In this document: positions 38,399 through 46,877 of the stretch, one piece after another | Layout: each line of letters opens with the position of its first letter | Numbering within the stretch: the first letter of the stretch is position 1 | From: Novosphingobium piscinae | Lineage (GTDB): Bacteria; Pseudomonadota; Alphaproteobacteria; Sphingomonadales; Sphingomonadaceae | Length of the DNA: 64,000 nucleotides | NCBI RefSeq assembly: GCF_014230355.1 | Contig: NZ_JACLAX010000004.1 | Location: 62,001-126,000 of the forward strand | Reading direction: 5' to 3' | Position numbers and translations under genes: made by a program | Notes under the pieces: model-generated | What the model was told of the DNA's origin: nothing | Seen by the model: only the letters and a program-made list of their open reading frames with translations | Databases searched by the model: none

Positions 38399-39421
38399 AT
38401 GGCCGCAGGTTTCGGGAGATCGTCGCACGGGCTGGCCATCCTGCTGGCCGGAGTGGCGGCGCTGGGCGCGGGCCCGGCGGCCACGGCACAGGACCGGATG
38501 GAGCGCGGTCCGGAACTGCGGGCTGAGAGCGGTCGCGGCTGGGATCGAGGTGGCGCGCCCGACCGGAGCCAGGGGAACCCGGCAGCCCCGCGTGGCATGG
38601 ACGCAGAGGGCGCGCGCCAGCAGCGTGGCTGGAACGGCCCGCGGATGGGCAGCGTCGCCACCCCGCCGCCCCGCAACCCAGGCTACGTCGATCCCGGCCG
38701 CGACCCCTCCTATGGCGCAGATGCTCGCCGGGTCGACGCAGCCCGCCAGCAGGGCTGGGACGGCCAGCGCTGGAACGGCCAGAACTGGGACGGTCGGAAT
38801 TGGGACGGGCGGGATCGTGACCGGCAGCGCGATGACGATCGACGCGGCAACCGGCAGGGTTGGAACGGTCAGGGTTGGAACGGTCAGGGCTGGAACGGTC
38901 AGGGCTGGAACGGTCAGGGCTGGAACGGTCAGGACCGCGACGGTCGGCGGGGCGATGGTCCGCGCTGGAACGGGCGCGACGACCAGCCCCGTTCCGACCG
39001 CAACCGCAACTGGAACGGCACGCCCAACCGCGGCTGGGACAATGATCGCGGGTGGAGCAACCGGCCGGACTGGAGCACGCGCCGCGAAGGCTGGTCGAGC
39101 CGCGGCGAGCGCGGCTGGGATCGCCAGTGGCGGCAGGATCGCCGCTACGACTGGCGCAGCTGGCGCAATGGCCACCGCGAGATCTACCGGGTCGGCCGCT
39201 ACACCCCGCCATTCCGCAACTATGCCTACCGCCGCCTCGGGATCGGCATCATCATCGACAACGGCTTTTTCGGATCGCGCTACTGGATCAACGATCCGTG
39301 GATGTACCGCCTGCCGCCGGCCTTCGGACCCTACCGCTGGATCCGCTACTACGACGATGCGCTGATGGTGAACATCTACGACGGCCAAGTGGTCGACGTG
39401 ATCTACGACTTCTTCTGGTAA
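38399..39421 (+). CDS. RcnB-like secreted protein with WNGQG pentapeptide repeats
   Basis: A 340-residue protein. An N-terminal signal peptide (HGLAILLAGVAALGAGPAATA) is followed by a Trp/Asn/Gln/Gly/Arg/Asp-rich middle of about 200 residues and a C-terminal RcnB-type domain (YRVGRYTPPFRNYAYRRLGIG, YWINDPWMYRLPP, YDGQVVDVIYDFFW). RcnB is a periplasmic nickel/cobalt homeostasis protein in E. coli, but many proteobacterial members have other or unknown roles. Five 15-bp repeats encode GWNGQ, preceded by degenerate copies. It stands alone between ettA and a strong terminator. Confidence 0.8.
   Translation: MAAGFGRSSHGLAILLAGVAALGAGPAATAQDRMERGPELRAESGRGWDRGGAPDRSQGNPAAPRGMDAEGARQQRGWNGPRMGSVATPPPRNPGYVDPGRDPSYGADARRVDAARQQGWDGQRWNGQNWDGRNWDGRDRDRQRDDDRRGNRQGWNGQGWNGQGWNGQGWNGQGWNGQDRDGRRGDGPRWNGRDDQPRSDRNRNWNGTPNRGWDNDRGWSNRPDWSTRREGWSSRGERGWDRQWRQDRRYDWRSWRNGHREIYRVGRYTPPFRNYAYRRLGIGIIIDNGFFGSRYWINDPWMYRLPPAFGPYRWIRYYDDALMVNIYDGQVVDVIYDFFW
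38858..38932 (+). repeat. Five tandem 15-bp coding repeats (GWNGQ)
   Basis: Five head-to-tail copies of GG(T/C)TGGAACGGTCAG, each 15 bp and nearly identical, lie inside the RcnB-like gene. Less perfect relatives (encoding WDGQRWNGQNWDGR) precede them around 38756-38815. The unit is a multiple of three, so copy number change keeps the frame. Confidence 0.92.
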
Positions 39422-39428
39422 TCGCGCC

Positions 39429-39467
39429 GCGGGGGCCGGTCCGGCCGGGACTGGCCCCCGCCTTTTT
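39429..39467 (+). terminator. Rho-independent terminator after the RcnB-like gene
   Basis: GCGGGGGCCGGTCC (39429-39442) pairs with GGACTGGCCCCCGC (39448-39461), a 14-bp stem with one G-T pair, followed by CTTTTT (39462-39467). It is 7 nt past the stop of the RcnB-like gene. Confidence 0.88.
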
Positions 39468-39517
39468 GCGGGGCGGGCCTTGCCCCGTGCGCCGGGTCGG
39501 CTAGCGTGGTGGCCACC

Positions 39518-40219
39518 ATGTCGTATGCCGAGAGCCGCAGCGAGGACGGACCCCAAAAGCCGGCGCCATTGGCCGACCGGGCGGCGCTGGTGCGCTGCGG
39601 CGAACGGGTGCGGGCACGGCTGGCGGCCGATCCGGCGGCCTATCGTCTGCCCACCGACCGCGCCGAGATCTTCGCCTTCGGCGAGTTCCTCGATCCGGCC
39701 GAATGCGACCGGATGATCGCCCTGGTCGATGCCACGGCCCGCCCTTCGATGGTCTACGACCTGCCCCGCCAGTCGGAGACCCGCACCAGCTACTCGGGCG
39801 ATGTCGACCCGGCCGATCCCTTCGTCCGGATGATCGAGCGGCGAATCGACGACCTGCTCGGGCTGGAGTCCAGCTGGGGCGAGGCGATCCAGGGCCAACG
39901 CTACCACCCCGGGCAGGAGTTCAAGGCACACTGCGACTGGTTCTCCACTTTGGCGGAATACTGGCCGCAGGAGGCACGCCGCGGCGGGCAGCGGGGCTGG
40001 ACCGCCATGGCCTACCTCAACGCCGTGGAGGAAGGCGGGGTAACCGAGTTCACCCGGCTCGGCCTGTCCATCACGCCGCAGCGGGGGGCACTGCTGGTCT
40101 GGAACAACGCCACCCCTGACGGCGCACCCAACTGGGACACGATGCATGCCGCGCATCCGGTGGTGCGGGGGGTCAAATACGTCATCACCAAATGGTATCG
40201 GACACGTCGATGGGGCTGA
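39518..40219 (+). CDS. 2OG-Fe(II) dioxygenase (prolyl 4-hydroxylase-like)
   Basis: A 233-residue protein of the P4Hc superfamily. The double-stranded beta-helix core shows YHPGQEFKAHCDWF with the HxD pair, AMAYLNAVEEGGVTEFTRLGLSITPQRGALLVWNNA, and the distal His in HAAHPVVRGVKYVITKWYR with the Lys/Arg that binds 2-oxoglutarate. ATG at 39518 (MSYAESRSEDG) is used; a GTG 12 nt upstream is possible. It overlaps the following DUF885 gene by 10 nt. Substrate unknown. Confidence 0.86.
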   Translation: MSYAESRSEDGPQKPAPLADRAALVRCGERVRARLAADPAAYRLPTDRAEIFAFGEFLDPAECDRMIALVDATARPSMVYDLPRQSETRTSYSGDVDPADPFVRMIERRIDDLLGLESSWGEAIQGQRYHPGQEFKAHCDWFSTLAEYWPQEARRGGQRGWTAMAYLNAVEEGGVTEFTRLGLSITPQRGALLVWNNATPDGAPNWDTMHAAHPVVRGVKYVITKWYRTRRWG

Positions 40220-42075
40220 AGGCAAGCAAGCGGCAGTGGTGCGGCGCGGCCGCGGGGCTGGCGCTGGCCGCGACAGGATTGGCCCTGACCGGAACGGGCA
40301 CGGCTGGGCGGGCCGCGCCAGCGCAAACCACCCGGCCCCCGGTCGACGCGGCAGCCGCCCGCGCCGCGGCCGAGCGTCGGCTGATGGACCTGTTCGCCGA
40401 CGACGCGCGCCGGGAGGGCGCACTCGAGCCGTTCGAGCAGCTGCTGCGCGGCGAGGCGGTCGATCCCCGCCTGCTCGCCCTGATCTTCACCGATACGCTC
40501 GAGCGGCGCCAGCTCGCCTCGGTCCAGCAGAGCCTCGCCGCGCTGGCCCGGATCGACCGCGCCGCGCTCTCGCCCGAACGGCAGACCTCCTACGATGCCT
40601 TTGCGTGGAGCCGGCGCAACCAGCTCGAGTGGCTCCAGCCGGATGTGCGGGCCCGCGTGGCGGTGCGGCCGATGAACCACTTCGACGGGCTGCACACCGG
40701 CTTTCCCGCGCTGATGGCTGCCGGGGCGGTGCTGAGATACCAGACCCCCGCCGACTACCGCGCCAACCTGGCCCTGCAGGGCGCGATCGCCAAGGTGTTC
40801 GACCAGGCGATCCTGCGTTTCCGCGAGGGCATGGCGAGCGGGGTGGTCGAATCCCGCCTGACCGTGCGCAACATGCTGAGCCAGATCGACGCCCTGCTGG
40901 CCCAGCCGGTCGAGCAATCGCCCTTCACTTCGGCGGTGGCGCAGTTCCCTGCCACGGTGCCGGAGGGCGAGCGGGCGGCGCTGCGCGCAGCCTACATCGC
41001 CATGGCCCAGTCCACGGTCTATCCGGCCTACCGCCGGCTGCGCGCCTTCCTCGCCGATGAGTACCTGCCCGTGGCGCGCGAGGCGGTGGGGCTTGGGCAG
41101 ATGAAGGGCGGCGCCGACCTTTATCGCCGGCTGATCCGTGCCCAGACAACGCTTCCGCTCGAGCCCGAGGCGGTCCACCAGCTGGGTCTTGCCGAGGTGG
41201 CGCGGATCCAGCAGGAGATGGCCGGAGTACAGCGCGAGCTGGGCTTCAGCGGTCCGCTGCGCAGCTTCTTCGACACGATCCGCACCGATCCGCGGTTCCA
41301 TCCACGCAGCCGCGAGGAACTGGCCGAGGGCTTCGCCCGGGTCGCCCGGCAGGTCGATGCCCTGGTCCCGCAATACTTCGCCCGGGTCCCCCGTACCCGG
41401 CTCGAGATCCAGCCCTATCCGGCCTACCGCGAGAAGTACGAGGCGGGCGGCAGCTACAACCAGGGCAGTGCCGACGGCAGCCGCCCCGGCACCTTCTTCT
41501 ACAACGCCTATGACCTGCCGAGCCGGTTCCTGACCGGAATCGCCACGCTCTACCTCCACGAAGGCGCGCCGGGGCACCACTTCCAGATCAGCCTGGCGCA
41601 GGAGGATACGACCCTGCCCGACTTCCAGCGCTTCGGCGGCAACAACGCCTATGTCGAGGGCTGGGCGCTCTATGCCGAGACGCTGGGCTATCCGATGGGC
41701 CTCTACAAGGACCCGATGCAACACTGGGGCACGTTGGACGACGAGATGCTGCGCGCGATGCGGCTGGTGGTCGACACCGGGCTGCATGCCAAGGGCTGGA
41801 GCCGCGAGCAGGCGATCGACTACATGCTGGCCAATTCGGGCATGGGACGCACCGACGCCACTGCCGAGGTCGAACGCTACATCGCGATCCCCGGTCAGGC
41901 GCTGGGCTACAAGATCGGCGCGCTGACCATCCTGCGGCTGCGCGACAAGGCCCGCACCGCGCTGGGCGAACGCTTCGACATCCGTGCCTTCCATGAGCAG
42001 GTGCTGGGCTCGGGCGCGCTGCCGCTGTCGGTGCTTGAGGCCAAGATTGACCGCTGGATCGCCGCGCAACGGTGA
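40210..42075 (+). CDS. DUF885 family exported putative peptidase (copy 2)
   Basis: A 621-residue DUF885 protein. The N terminus has a hydrophobic signal (CGAAAGLALAATGLALTGTGTAG). The motif HEGAPGHHFQISLAQED, the NNAYVEGWALYAETLGY segment and the C-terminal GYKIGALTILRLRDKARTALGERFDIRAFHEQ match the family. ATG at 40210 was chosen; an ATG at 40192 would add six residues and lengthen the overlap with the upstream dioxygenase gene. It is the second DUF885 protein in the window, showing moderate similarity to that at 17181-18983. Likely a periplasmic hydrolase. Confidence 0.86.
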   Translation: MGLKASKRQWCGAAAGLALAATGLALTGTGTAGRAAPAQTTRPPVDAAAARAAAERRLMDLFADDARREGALEPFEQLLRGEAVDPRLLALIFTDTLERRQLASVQQSLAALARIDRAALSPERQTSYDAFAWSRRNQLEWLQPDVRARVAVRPMNHFDGLHTGFPALMAAGAVLRYQTPADYRANLALQGAIAKVFDQAILRFREGMASGVVESRLTVRNMLSQIDALLAQPVEQSPFTSAVAQFPATVPEGERAALRAAYIAMAQSTVYPAYRRLRAFLADEYLPVAREAVGLGQMKGGADLYRRLIRAQTTLPLEPEAVHQLGLAEVARIQQEMAGVQRELGFSGPLRSFFDTIRTDPRFHPRSREELAEGFARVARQVDALVPQYFARVPRTRLEIQPYPAYREKYEAGGSYNQGSADGSRPGTFFYNAYDLPSRFLTGIATLYLHEGAPGHHFQISLAQEDTTLPDFQRFGGNNAYVEGWALYAETLGYPMGLYKDPMQHWGTLDDEMLRAMRLVVDTGLHAKGWSREQAIDYMLANSGMGRTDATAEVERYIAIPGQALGYKIGALTILRLRDKARTALGERFDIRAFHEQVLGSGALPLSVLEAKIDRWIAAQR

Positions 42076-42325
42076 CCCCCAGCGGACCAGGCGCGCCGGC
42101 TCTTCCAAAATGACGATCCTTGCAATGGCACGGAGCCGGGCCGGACGGTTTGGAGCAGCATGCCTGAGCGCAGCGCGGTAGGACAGGTCGGCTGTCCGGT
42201 GCAGCTCGGCCGCGTCGCCATGTTGGGGAGCGCGGCTGCGAGCGACTCGCGCCGGGAGCGGACGTGGATTGTTGGGGTGGACGGGGCTGTCGCTCGGAGA
42301 CTGGCCAAAGCCATAGCCATCGCCC

Positions 42326-42390
42326 TGCCAGCGCAGGCTGGCATCGTCCACGGCGGGGCGAGAGATCCCAGCCTTCGCTGGGATGACGGG
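42326..42390. repeat. Sphingomonad-type intergenic repeat, copy A
   Basis: TGCCAGCGCAGGCTGGCA and ATCCCAGCCTTCGCTGGGAT form two adjacent hairpins, ending ATGACGGG. The same unit recurs at 42435-42506, and a related one at 55303-55397. Confidence 0.9.
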
Positions 42391-42434
42391 TATCCGGCGC
42401 AACCCGCCGAGCCCACTTAGGCCCTCCCCTCCAT

Positions 42435-42506
42435 CCCGTCATGCCAGCGCAGGCTGGCATCTTCCGCGGCAAGGCCAGAGATCCCAGCCTTCGCTGGGAT
42501 GACGGG
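42435..42506. repeat. Sphingomonad-type intergenic repeat, copy B
   Basis: CCCGTCAT at 42435-42442 and ATGACGGG at 42499-42506 are outer arms around the TGCCAGCGCAGGCTGGCA and ATCCCAGCCTTCGCTGGGAT hairpins. It is a near-identical tandem copy of the element at 42326-42390. Confidence 0.9.
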
Positions 42507-42545
42507 TGTGGGGCGCAACCGGCCGTCCTGATCTGCCCGGACGCC

Positions 42546-43463
42546 CTATCCGGCCGGTTTCCGCGGTGGCTCGGGAACCTTGCGCAGCGGCACCCCGCCA
42601 GGCGGTGGCGGCAGTCCCAGCGCCGAGGCCGCGGCCTGCTGCAACCGCACGGTCACCGCGGGGTTCATTCCCAGTTCGTCCGCCGCCCGCTCGGCCGGGC
42701 CGAGGCTGCGCGGGTCGATCCCGGTGATCGCGCCGAACAGGACCAGCGCCTCGAGGTAGTAGCCCTCGGTGCTGGCGTGGTAGCTGTCCCAGGTCCACAG
42801 GTTGACCTGGCCATAGGCTACCCCGTCATAGGGGTTGGGATCGGCCAGATCCTGCTCGATCGCGCGCAGCCAGGCCTGTCCGACCGGCACCGGCGGAGCC
42901 ATCGCGGGGCGCCCGGCGACGGCCAGGCGGTTGGCCGCATCCACCGTCTCGGGCAGGGCGGCGAGCGGCTTGCCCGACCACGGGCTGCCCGGCTGCCACG
43001 CCAGATCGGCGCGCGGCCAGGTGGACACGAGATAGACCCGCACCCGCGGATTGGCGCGGGCGACCAGATCGGCCAGCCCCCGCGCCGCGGCGACATGACG
43101 CGCCGGATCGCCCGGCCGGAGCGGATCGAGCACCGAATGACCCTGCAGCACGACCACGTCCCACGGCCGCTCGATCAGGGGCGCGCGCTGCTCGAGATGG
43201 AAGGCAAGATCCTGCCCGCCGGCGGTCTCGAGGCTGACCTCCCAGCCGCCGCCGGCCTGGTCGGCAAAGGTGCGGAACAGCGCCGGGACGCCGCCCACCC
43301 CCTCGCGGTTGAGATCGACCACCCGCTCGGGATGGAAGCGCCGGATCGGCGTGCCGAAACCGTAGGTGAAGCTGTTGCCGACGAACAGGATCGAGCGGGC
43401 GACCGCCTCCCCGCCCGCAGCCAGCGCGGCAATCAGCGCCAGCCCGGCCAGAACACGCCTCAC
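42546..43463 (-). CDS. SGNH/GDSL hydrolase-like secreted protein (DUF4886-like)
   Basis: A 305-residue protein with a signal peptide (MRRVLAGLALIAALAAGGEAVA). ILFVGNSFTYGFG is a variant block I of SGNH hydrolases (GNSF in place of GDS), DVVVLQGHSVLD and the NLWTWDSYHASTEGYYL segment contain the probable catalytic Asp/His pair. This pattern fits DUF4886-like esterase families. It overlaps the lysK stop by 4 nt (ATGA at 43460-43463), so the two are translationally coupled although they are functionally unrelated. Substrate unknown. Confidence 0.75.
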   Translation of the reverse strand: MRRVLAGLALIAALAAGGEAVARSILFVGNSFTYGFGTPIRRFHPERVVDLNREGVGGVPALFRTFADQAGGGWEVSLETAGGQDLAFHLEQRAPLIERPWDVVVLQGHSVLDPLRPGDPARHVAAARGLADLVARANPRVRVYLVSTWPRADLAWQPGSPWSGKPLAALPETVDAANRLAVAGRPAMAPPVPVGQAWLRAIEQDLADPNPYDGVAYGQVNLWTWDSYHASTEGYYLEALVLFGAITGIDPRSLGPAERAADELGMNPAVTVRLQQAAASALGLPPPPGGVPLRKVPEPPRKPAG

Positions 43464-45076
43464 CCCAGCGCCTCGGCGATCAGCTTGCGGGTATTGGTCA
43501 CCCCATAGAGCGCGATGAAGCTGCCCATGCGCGGCCCCTGGCTGGAGCCGAGCAGCGTCTCGTAGAGCGCCTTGAACCAGTCGCGCAGCTGCTCGAACCC
43601 GAAGTGCGGGTCCTTGCCGATCTCATAGACCAGGTTCTGCAGCTCCTCCGCCGTCGCCCCCTCGTCCATCGCCGCCAGCTCCTCGTCCAGCGCGGCCAGC
43701 GCGGCCGCCTCGCCGGCATCGGGCTTGCGCCGCTGCAGCGTGGGCGCGATGAAGTCGCGATTATAGGCCAGCGCCTTGCCAACCAGCGCGTCCAGCGCGG
43801 GGTGTGCCGCCGGATCGGCGTCCGCGACATAGTTGCCGAGGTAGGACCAGACCTGCTGACGCGTTGCCCCGGCACCCAGCACGCCCACCAGGTTGAGCAG
43901 CAGGCCATAGGTCACCGGCAGCGCATCGCCCTCGCCTTCTGGCGCCCCATTGGCCCGCAGCAGGTGCCACACCGGGTTGCCGAGCTGCTGTTCGACCGGC
44001 TGGGCCGGGATCTTCTCGCGGAACTGCCAGTATTCGTCGACTGCGCGGGGGATGATCCCGACGTGGAGCTGCTTGGCGCTCTTGGGCTCGCGGAACAGGT
44101 AGAAGCCCAGGCTTTCCTCGCTGCCATAGGTGAGCCACTGCTCGATGGTCAGCCCGTTGCCCTTCGACTTCGAGATCTTCTCACCCTTCTCGTCGAGGAA
44201 CAGCTCGTAGATCAGGCCCTCGGGCCGCTGCCCGCCGAGCACCCGGGCGATCTTGCCCGACTGGGTGACGCTGTCGGTCAGGTCCTTGCCGCACATTTCG
44301 TAATCGACGCCCAGCGCGACCCAGCGCATCGCCCAGTCGACCTTCCACTGCAGCTTGGCCCGGCCGCCGAGAATCGACTGCTCGACCTCCTCGCCGCAAT
44401 CGTGGAAGCGCACGATCCCGGCCTCGGCATCGACCACGGTCACCGGCACCTGCAGCACCTGGCCGGTCTTCGCCGAGATCGGCAGGACCGGCGAATAGGT
44501 CTGGCGGCGCTCCTCGCGCAGGGTGGGCAGCATGATGTCCATGATCGCCTGGTACTGGCGCAACACGCCGCGCAGCGCCTGGTCGAAGGCGCCCGAGTTG
44601 TAGCGGTCCGAGGCCGAGACGAATTCATAGTCGAAGCCGAACCGGTCAAGGAACTCGCGCAGCATGGCGTTGTTGTGGTGCGCGAAGCTCTCATAGCGGC
44701 CGAACGGATCGGGAATGCGGCTGAGCGGATGGCCGAGGTGCGCGGCGAGCAGGCCCGGGTTGGGCACGTTGTCGGGCACCTTGCGCAGCCCGTCCATATC
44801 GTCCGAGAACGCGACCAGGCGCGTCGGGGCGCCACCGGTGAGGACTTCGTACGCGCGGCGCACCAGCGTGGTGCGCAGCACCTCCTGGAAGGTGCCGATA
44901 TGCGGCAGGCCCGAAGGACCATAGCCGGTTTCGAACAGCACCGGCGCCCCCACTTTCCCTTGTGGATAGCGCTTGAGCAGCTTGCGCGCCTCCTCGAACG
45001 GCCAGGCCTTGGACACCTGGGCGGCGGCGAGCAGATCAGCGGGCAGTTCGGGCGAGGGCGATACGGCGTCGGTCAT
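43460..45076 (-). CDS. lysK: Lysyl-tRNA synthetase, class I
   Basis: A 538-residue class I LysRS, the type used by most alphaproteobacteria and archaea instead of class II LysS. The HIGH-like motif is GYGPSGLPHIGT near residues 50-61, and the KMSKS-like motif is KISKSKGNG near 300. The C-terminal helical domain is complete. ATG at 45076 is followed by MTDAVSPSPELPADLL; a further upstream ATG adds an unrelated 12-residue extension. It is the first gene of a two-gene unit with the SGNH hydrolase. Confidence 0.96.
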   Translation of the reverse strand: MTDAVSPSPELPADLLAAAQVSKAWPFEEARKLLKRYPQGKVGAPVLFETGYGPSGLPHIGTFQEVLRTTLVRRAYEVLTGGAPTRLVAFSDDMDGLRKVPDNVPNPGLLAAHLGHPLSRIPDPFGRYESFAHHNNAMLREFLDRFGFDYEFVSASDRYNSGAFDQALRGVLRQYQAIMDIMLPTLREERRQTYSPVLPISAKTGQVLQVPVTVVDAEAGIVRFHDCGEEVEQSILGGRAKLQWKVDWAMRWVALGVDYEMCGKDLTDSVTQSGKIARVLGGQRPEGLIYELFLDEKGEKISKSKGNGLTIEQWLTYGSEESLGFYLFREPKSAKQLHVGIIPRAVDEYWQFREKIPAQPVEQQLGNPVWHLLRANGAPEGEGDALPVTYGLLLNLVGVLGAGATRQQVWSYLGNYVADADPAAHPALDALVGKALAYNRDFIAPTLQRRKPDAGEAAALAALDEELAAMDEGATAEELQNLVYEIGKDPHFGFEQLRDWFKALYETLLGSSQGPRMGSFIALYGVTNTRKLIAEALG

Positions 45077-45564
45077 GCAGCGGCCTTTTGCGGATGGCGC
45101 GCCGGGGCGCAAGCAGGGACTGCGGTTCGTTCAGGAAAGTGAGCGTGAACCTTGCCAGGTTGACACGGTTGACAGGGTCCAAGGAGGACCATGTCAACCG
45201 CGCAGGCACCACTCGCACCGGGCCGGGCGGGCGGATGGACTGGCAGGGCGGCGGTGCAGCGCATCTGCCCGGTATAGCCCCCGTGGCGGGAGTAGGACAC
45301 GGCGCGGGGAACGGGCCTGACCCGGGATCCAGCTGGTGCCAGACCCAGGGCCAAGGCGCAGGAATGTCGGGACGATGATGGGGCATGGCCCGTTGCCGTC
45401 AATCGGGAGCGGACGGGACGTCGAGACGTGACCCGGCCTAATACGCACTTTCCCGCTACGGTATCGTCCTTAGCCTGACGTTAACCCTTTTTCCTTAGGT
45501 CGGCAGCCTGCACCGCAGCCGGCCTCCGGCTCCGGGCACAGGCAACGACAACGGGATCGAAACC
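45077..45564. other. Intergenic stretch upstream of lysK and DUF4402 gene
   Basis: A 488-nt divergent region. It contains the TGTCAACC repeat at 45155-45180 and a small AT-richer stretch around 45460-45497 that may hold the DUF4402 promoter. I see no gene or RNA in it. Confidence 0.5.
45155..45180. repeat. TGTCAACC direct-repeat element, copy 2
   Basis: On the minus strand this reads GGACCCTGTCAACCGTGTCAACCTGG; its 19-nt core TGTCAACCGTGTCAACCTG (45156-45174) is identical to that at 11192-11210. It is about 80 nt upstream of lysK, and another TGTCAACCG lies just outside at 45192-45200 on the plus strand. Confidence 0.75.
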
Positions 45565-46080
45565 ATGTCCACCTTTCTCCGGCTCGGCATCGCTCCGCTC
45601 GGGCTCCTGCTGCTGGCCAGCCCGGCCCTTGCCGCCACCGGCAACACTGCCACGGCCACCGGCACGGCCAATGCCACCGTGATCGCCCCTTTGCAGATCA
45701 TTCATGCCCCGGGCGCGGCGATCAACTTCGGCGCCTTCACCGCGGGCACCGGCGGCACCGTCTCGGTCAGCCAGGCCGGCACCGCCTCGGTCACCGGCGA
45801 TGTCGGGCTGGTCACCGGCGGCACCGTGACGGCCGATGCCTTCACGGTCCTGGGCAGCGGTTCGCGCACCTTCACCATCGCCACTTCGACGGGCAACACT
45901 GTCCGCACCAGCGGGCCGACCCCGGCGACGATGGCTCTTGCGCTCTCGGTGCCGGCCACCGGCACGCTCAGCGCGGCAGGCTCTTTCGCGCTGCGGGTCG
46001 GCGGGACGCTGACCGTCGCGGCGGGCCAGGCCGCCGGCGCCTATACCGGCAGCTATACGGTCACCGTCACCTACCAATGA
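45565..46080 (+). CDS. DUF4402 family exported protein
   Basis: A 171-residue secreted protein. The N terminus MSTFLRLGIAPLGLLLLASPALAA is a signal peptide. The remainder is Thr/Ala/Gly-rich and beta-strand-like with the DUF4402 pattern: VIAPLQIIHAPGAAINFGAF near residue 40, then repeated short strands and the end GAYTGSYTVTVTY. DUF4402 proteins are surface or pilin-like in some bacteria, but no function is established. It is convergent with the phosphoribosyltransferase gene (20-nt gap). Confidence 0.87.
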   Translation: MSTFLRLGIAPLGLLLLASPALAATGNTATATGTANATVIAPLQIIHAPGAAINFGAFTAGTGGTVSVSQAGTASVTGDVGLVTGGTVTADAFTVLGSGSRTFTIATSTGNTVRTSGPTPATMALALSVPATGTLSAAGSFALRVGGTLTVAAGQAAGAYTGSYTVTVTYQ

Positions 46081-46100
46081 CCCTGCTGCGGGGGCCTGGT

Positions 46101-46664
46101 TCAGGCCTCCCCCAGGATCACGCCGGCCTGCGGCTTGTGGCGCCGGATCTCCTCCTCGCTCAGCCCGCACAGCTCGTGCGGGAAGACCAGCCAGTCATCG
46201 GTCTGGTGCAGATAGAAGTCCGGCTTCAGCGCCGTGCGATTACGCGCCGGCTTCCAGTAGACGGTGGCGATGCGCACCTCGGCCGGCATGTTCGCACGGC
46301 AGCGCGCCGCCAGCTCGCGCAGCACGGCCGCAACCGAGCGTCCGGAATCGAACACGTCGTCGACGATCAGCAGCCGGTCATCGGCGCCCAGCCTGTCGAC
46401 CAGATAGCCCAGCGCATAGACCCGCACCGCCGCATCCTGGCGGTCGATCCCGGTATAGGAGGCCGTGCGGATCGCGATGTGATCGCAGGCCACCCCGCGA
46501 TACTCCAGCAGCTCCTGGACCGCGATGCCCACCGGCGCCCCGCCCCGCCAGATCCCGACGATGTGTGTCGGCACGAAGCCGGCGGCGAGCACCTGCTGGC
46601 CGAGCCGGAAGGAATCGGCCAGCAGCTGGTCAGCGGTGAGCCAGACCTTGGGGATGTCAGTCAT
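46101..46664 (-). CDS. Phosphoribosyltransferase (hypoxanthine/xanthine-guanine type)
   Basis: A 187-residue type I phosphoribosyltransferase. The PRPP-binding motif is DRLLIVDDVFDSGRSV near residues 95-110, and the N-terminal VPTHIVGIWRGGAPVGIAVQELLEY is typical of the purine salvage group. Exact base specificity (hypoxanthine, xanthine, guanine) is not clear from the sequence. ATG at 46664 preceded by the divergent helicase gene across 213 nt. Confidence 0.87.
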   Translation of the reverse strand: MTDIPKVWLTADQLLADSFRLGQQVLAAGFVPTHIVGIWRGGAPVGIAVQELLEYRGVACDHIAIRTASYTGIDRQDAAVRVYALGYLVDRLGADDRLLIVDDVFDSGRSVAAVLRELAARCRANMPAEVRIATVYWKPARNRTALKPDFYLHQTDDWLVFPHELCGLSEEEIRRHKPQAGVILGEA

Positions 46665-46877
46665 GTGGCACAGGCTATGCCGCGCGCGGCGCGCGGACAA
46701 GCCGCGTGGCGGGTGATGGGGCGGGTTGTCCCCTGCCCCGGCTCCGGTGCCTGCCGCTGATATCGGCTGTCCTCTCCGGTGTTCTGGTGCAAGACGGCGG
46801 AAGGTCGGACGCCACCGCCGGACGAAAACCCCGCTGGCCATGTTTACTTTTCGTTCCGCGCTCGCCATGTCCCGACC

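Larger units (their letters stand above)
42076..42545. other. Intergenic stretch with two repeats
   Basis: This 470-nt gap between convergent DUF885 and SGNH genes holds two copies of the AGGCTGGCA/CCCAGCCTTCGCTGGG repeat. The first 250 nt contain no gene, RNA or promoter that I can support. Confidence 0.5.

Noticed and set aside
38858..38932. CRISPR-like direct repeats
   Set aside because: The repeats are contiguous without spacers, 15 bp long and in frame within a protein gene, and no cas gene is present.
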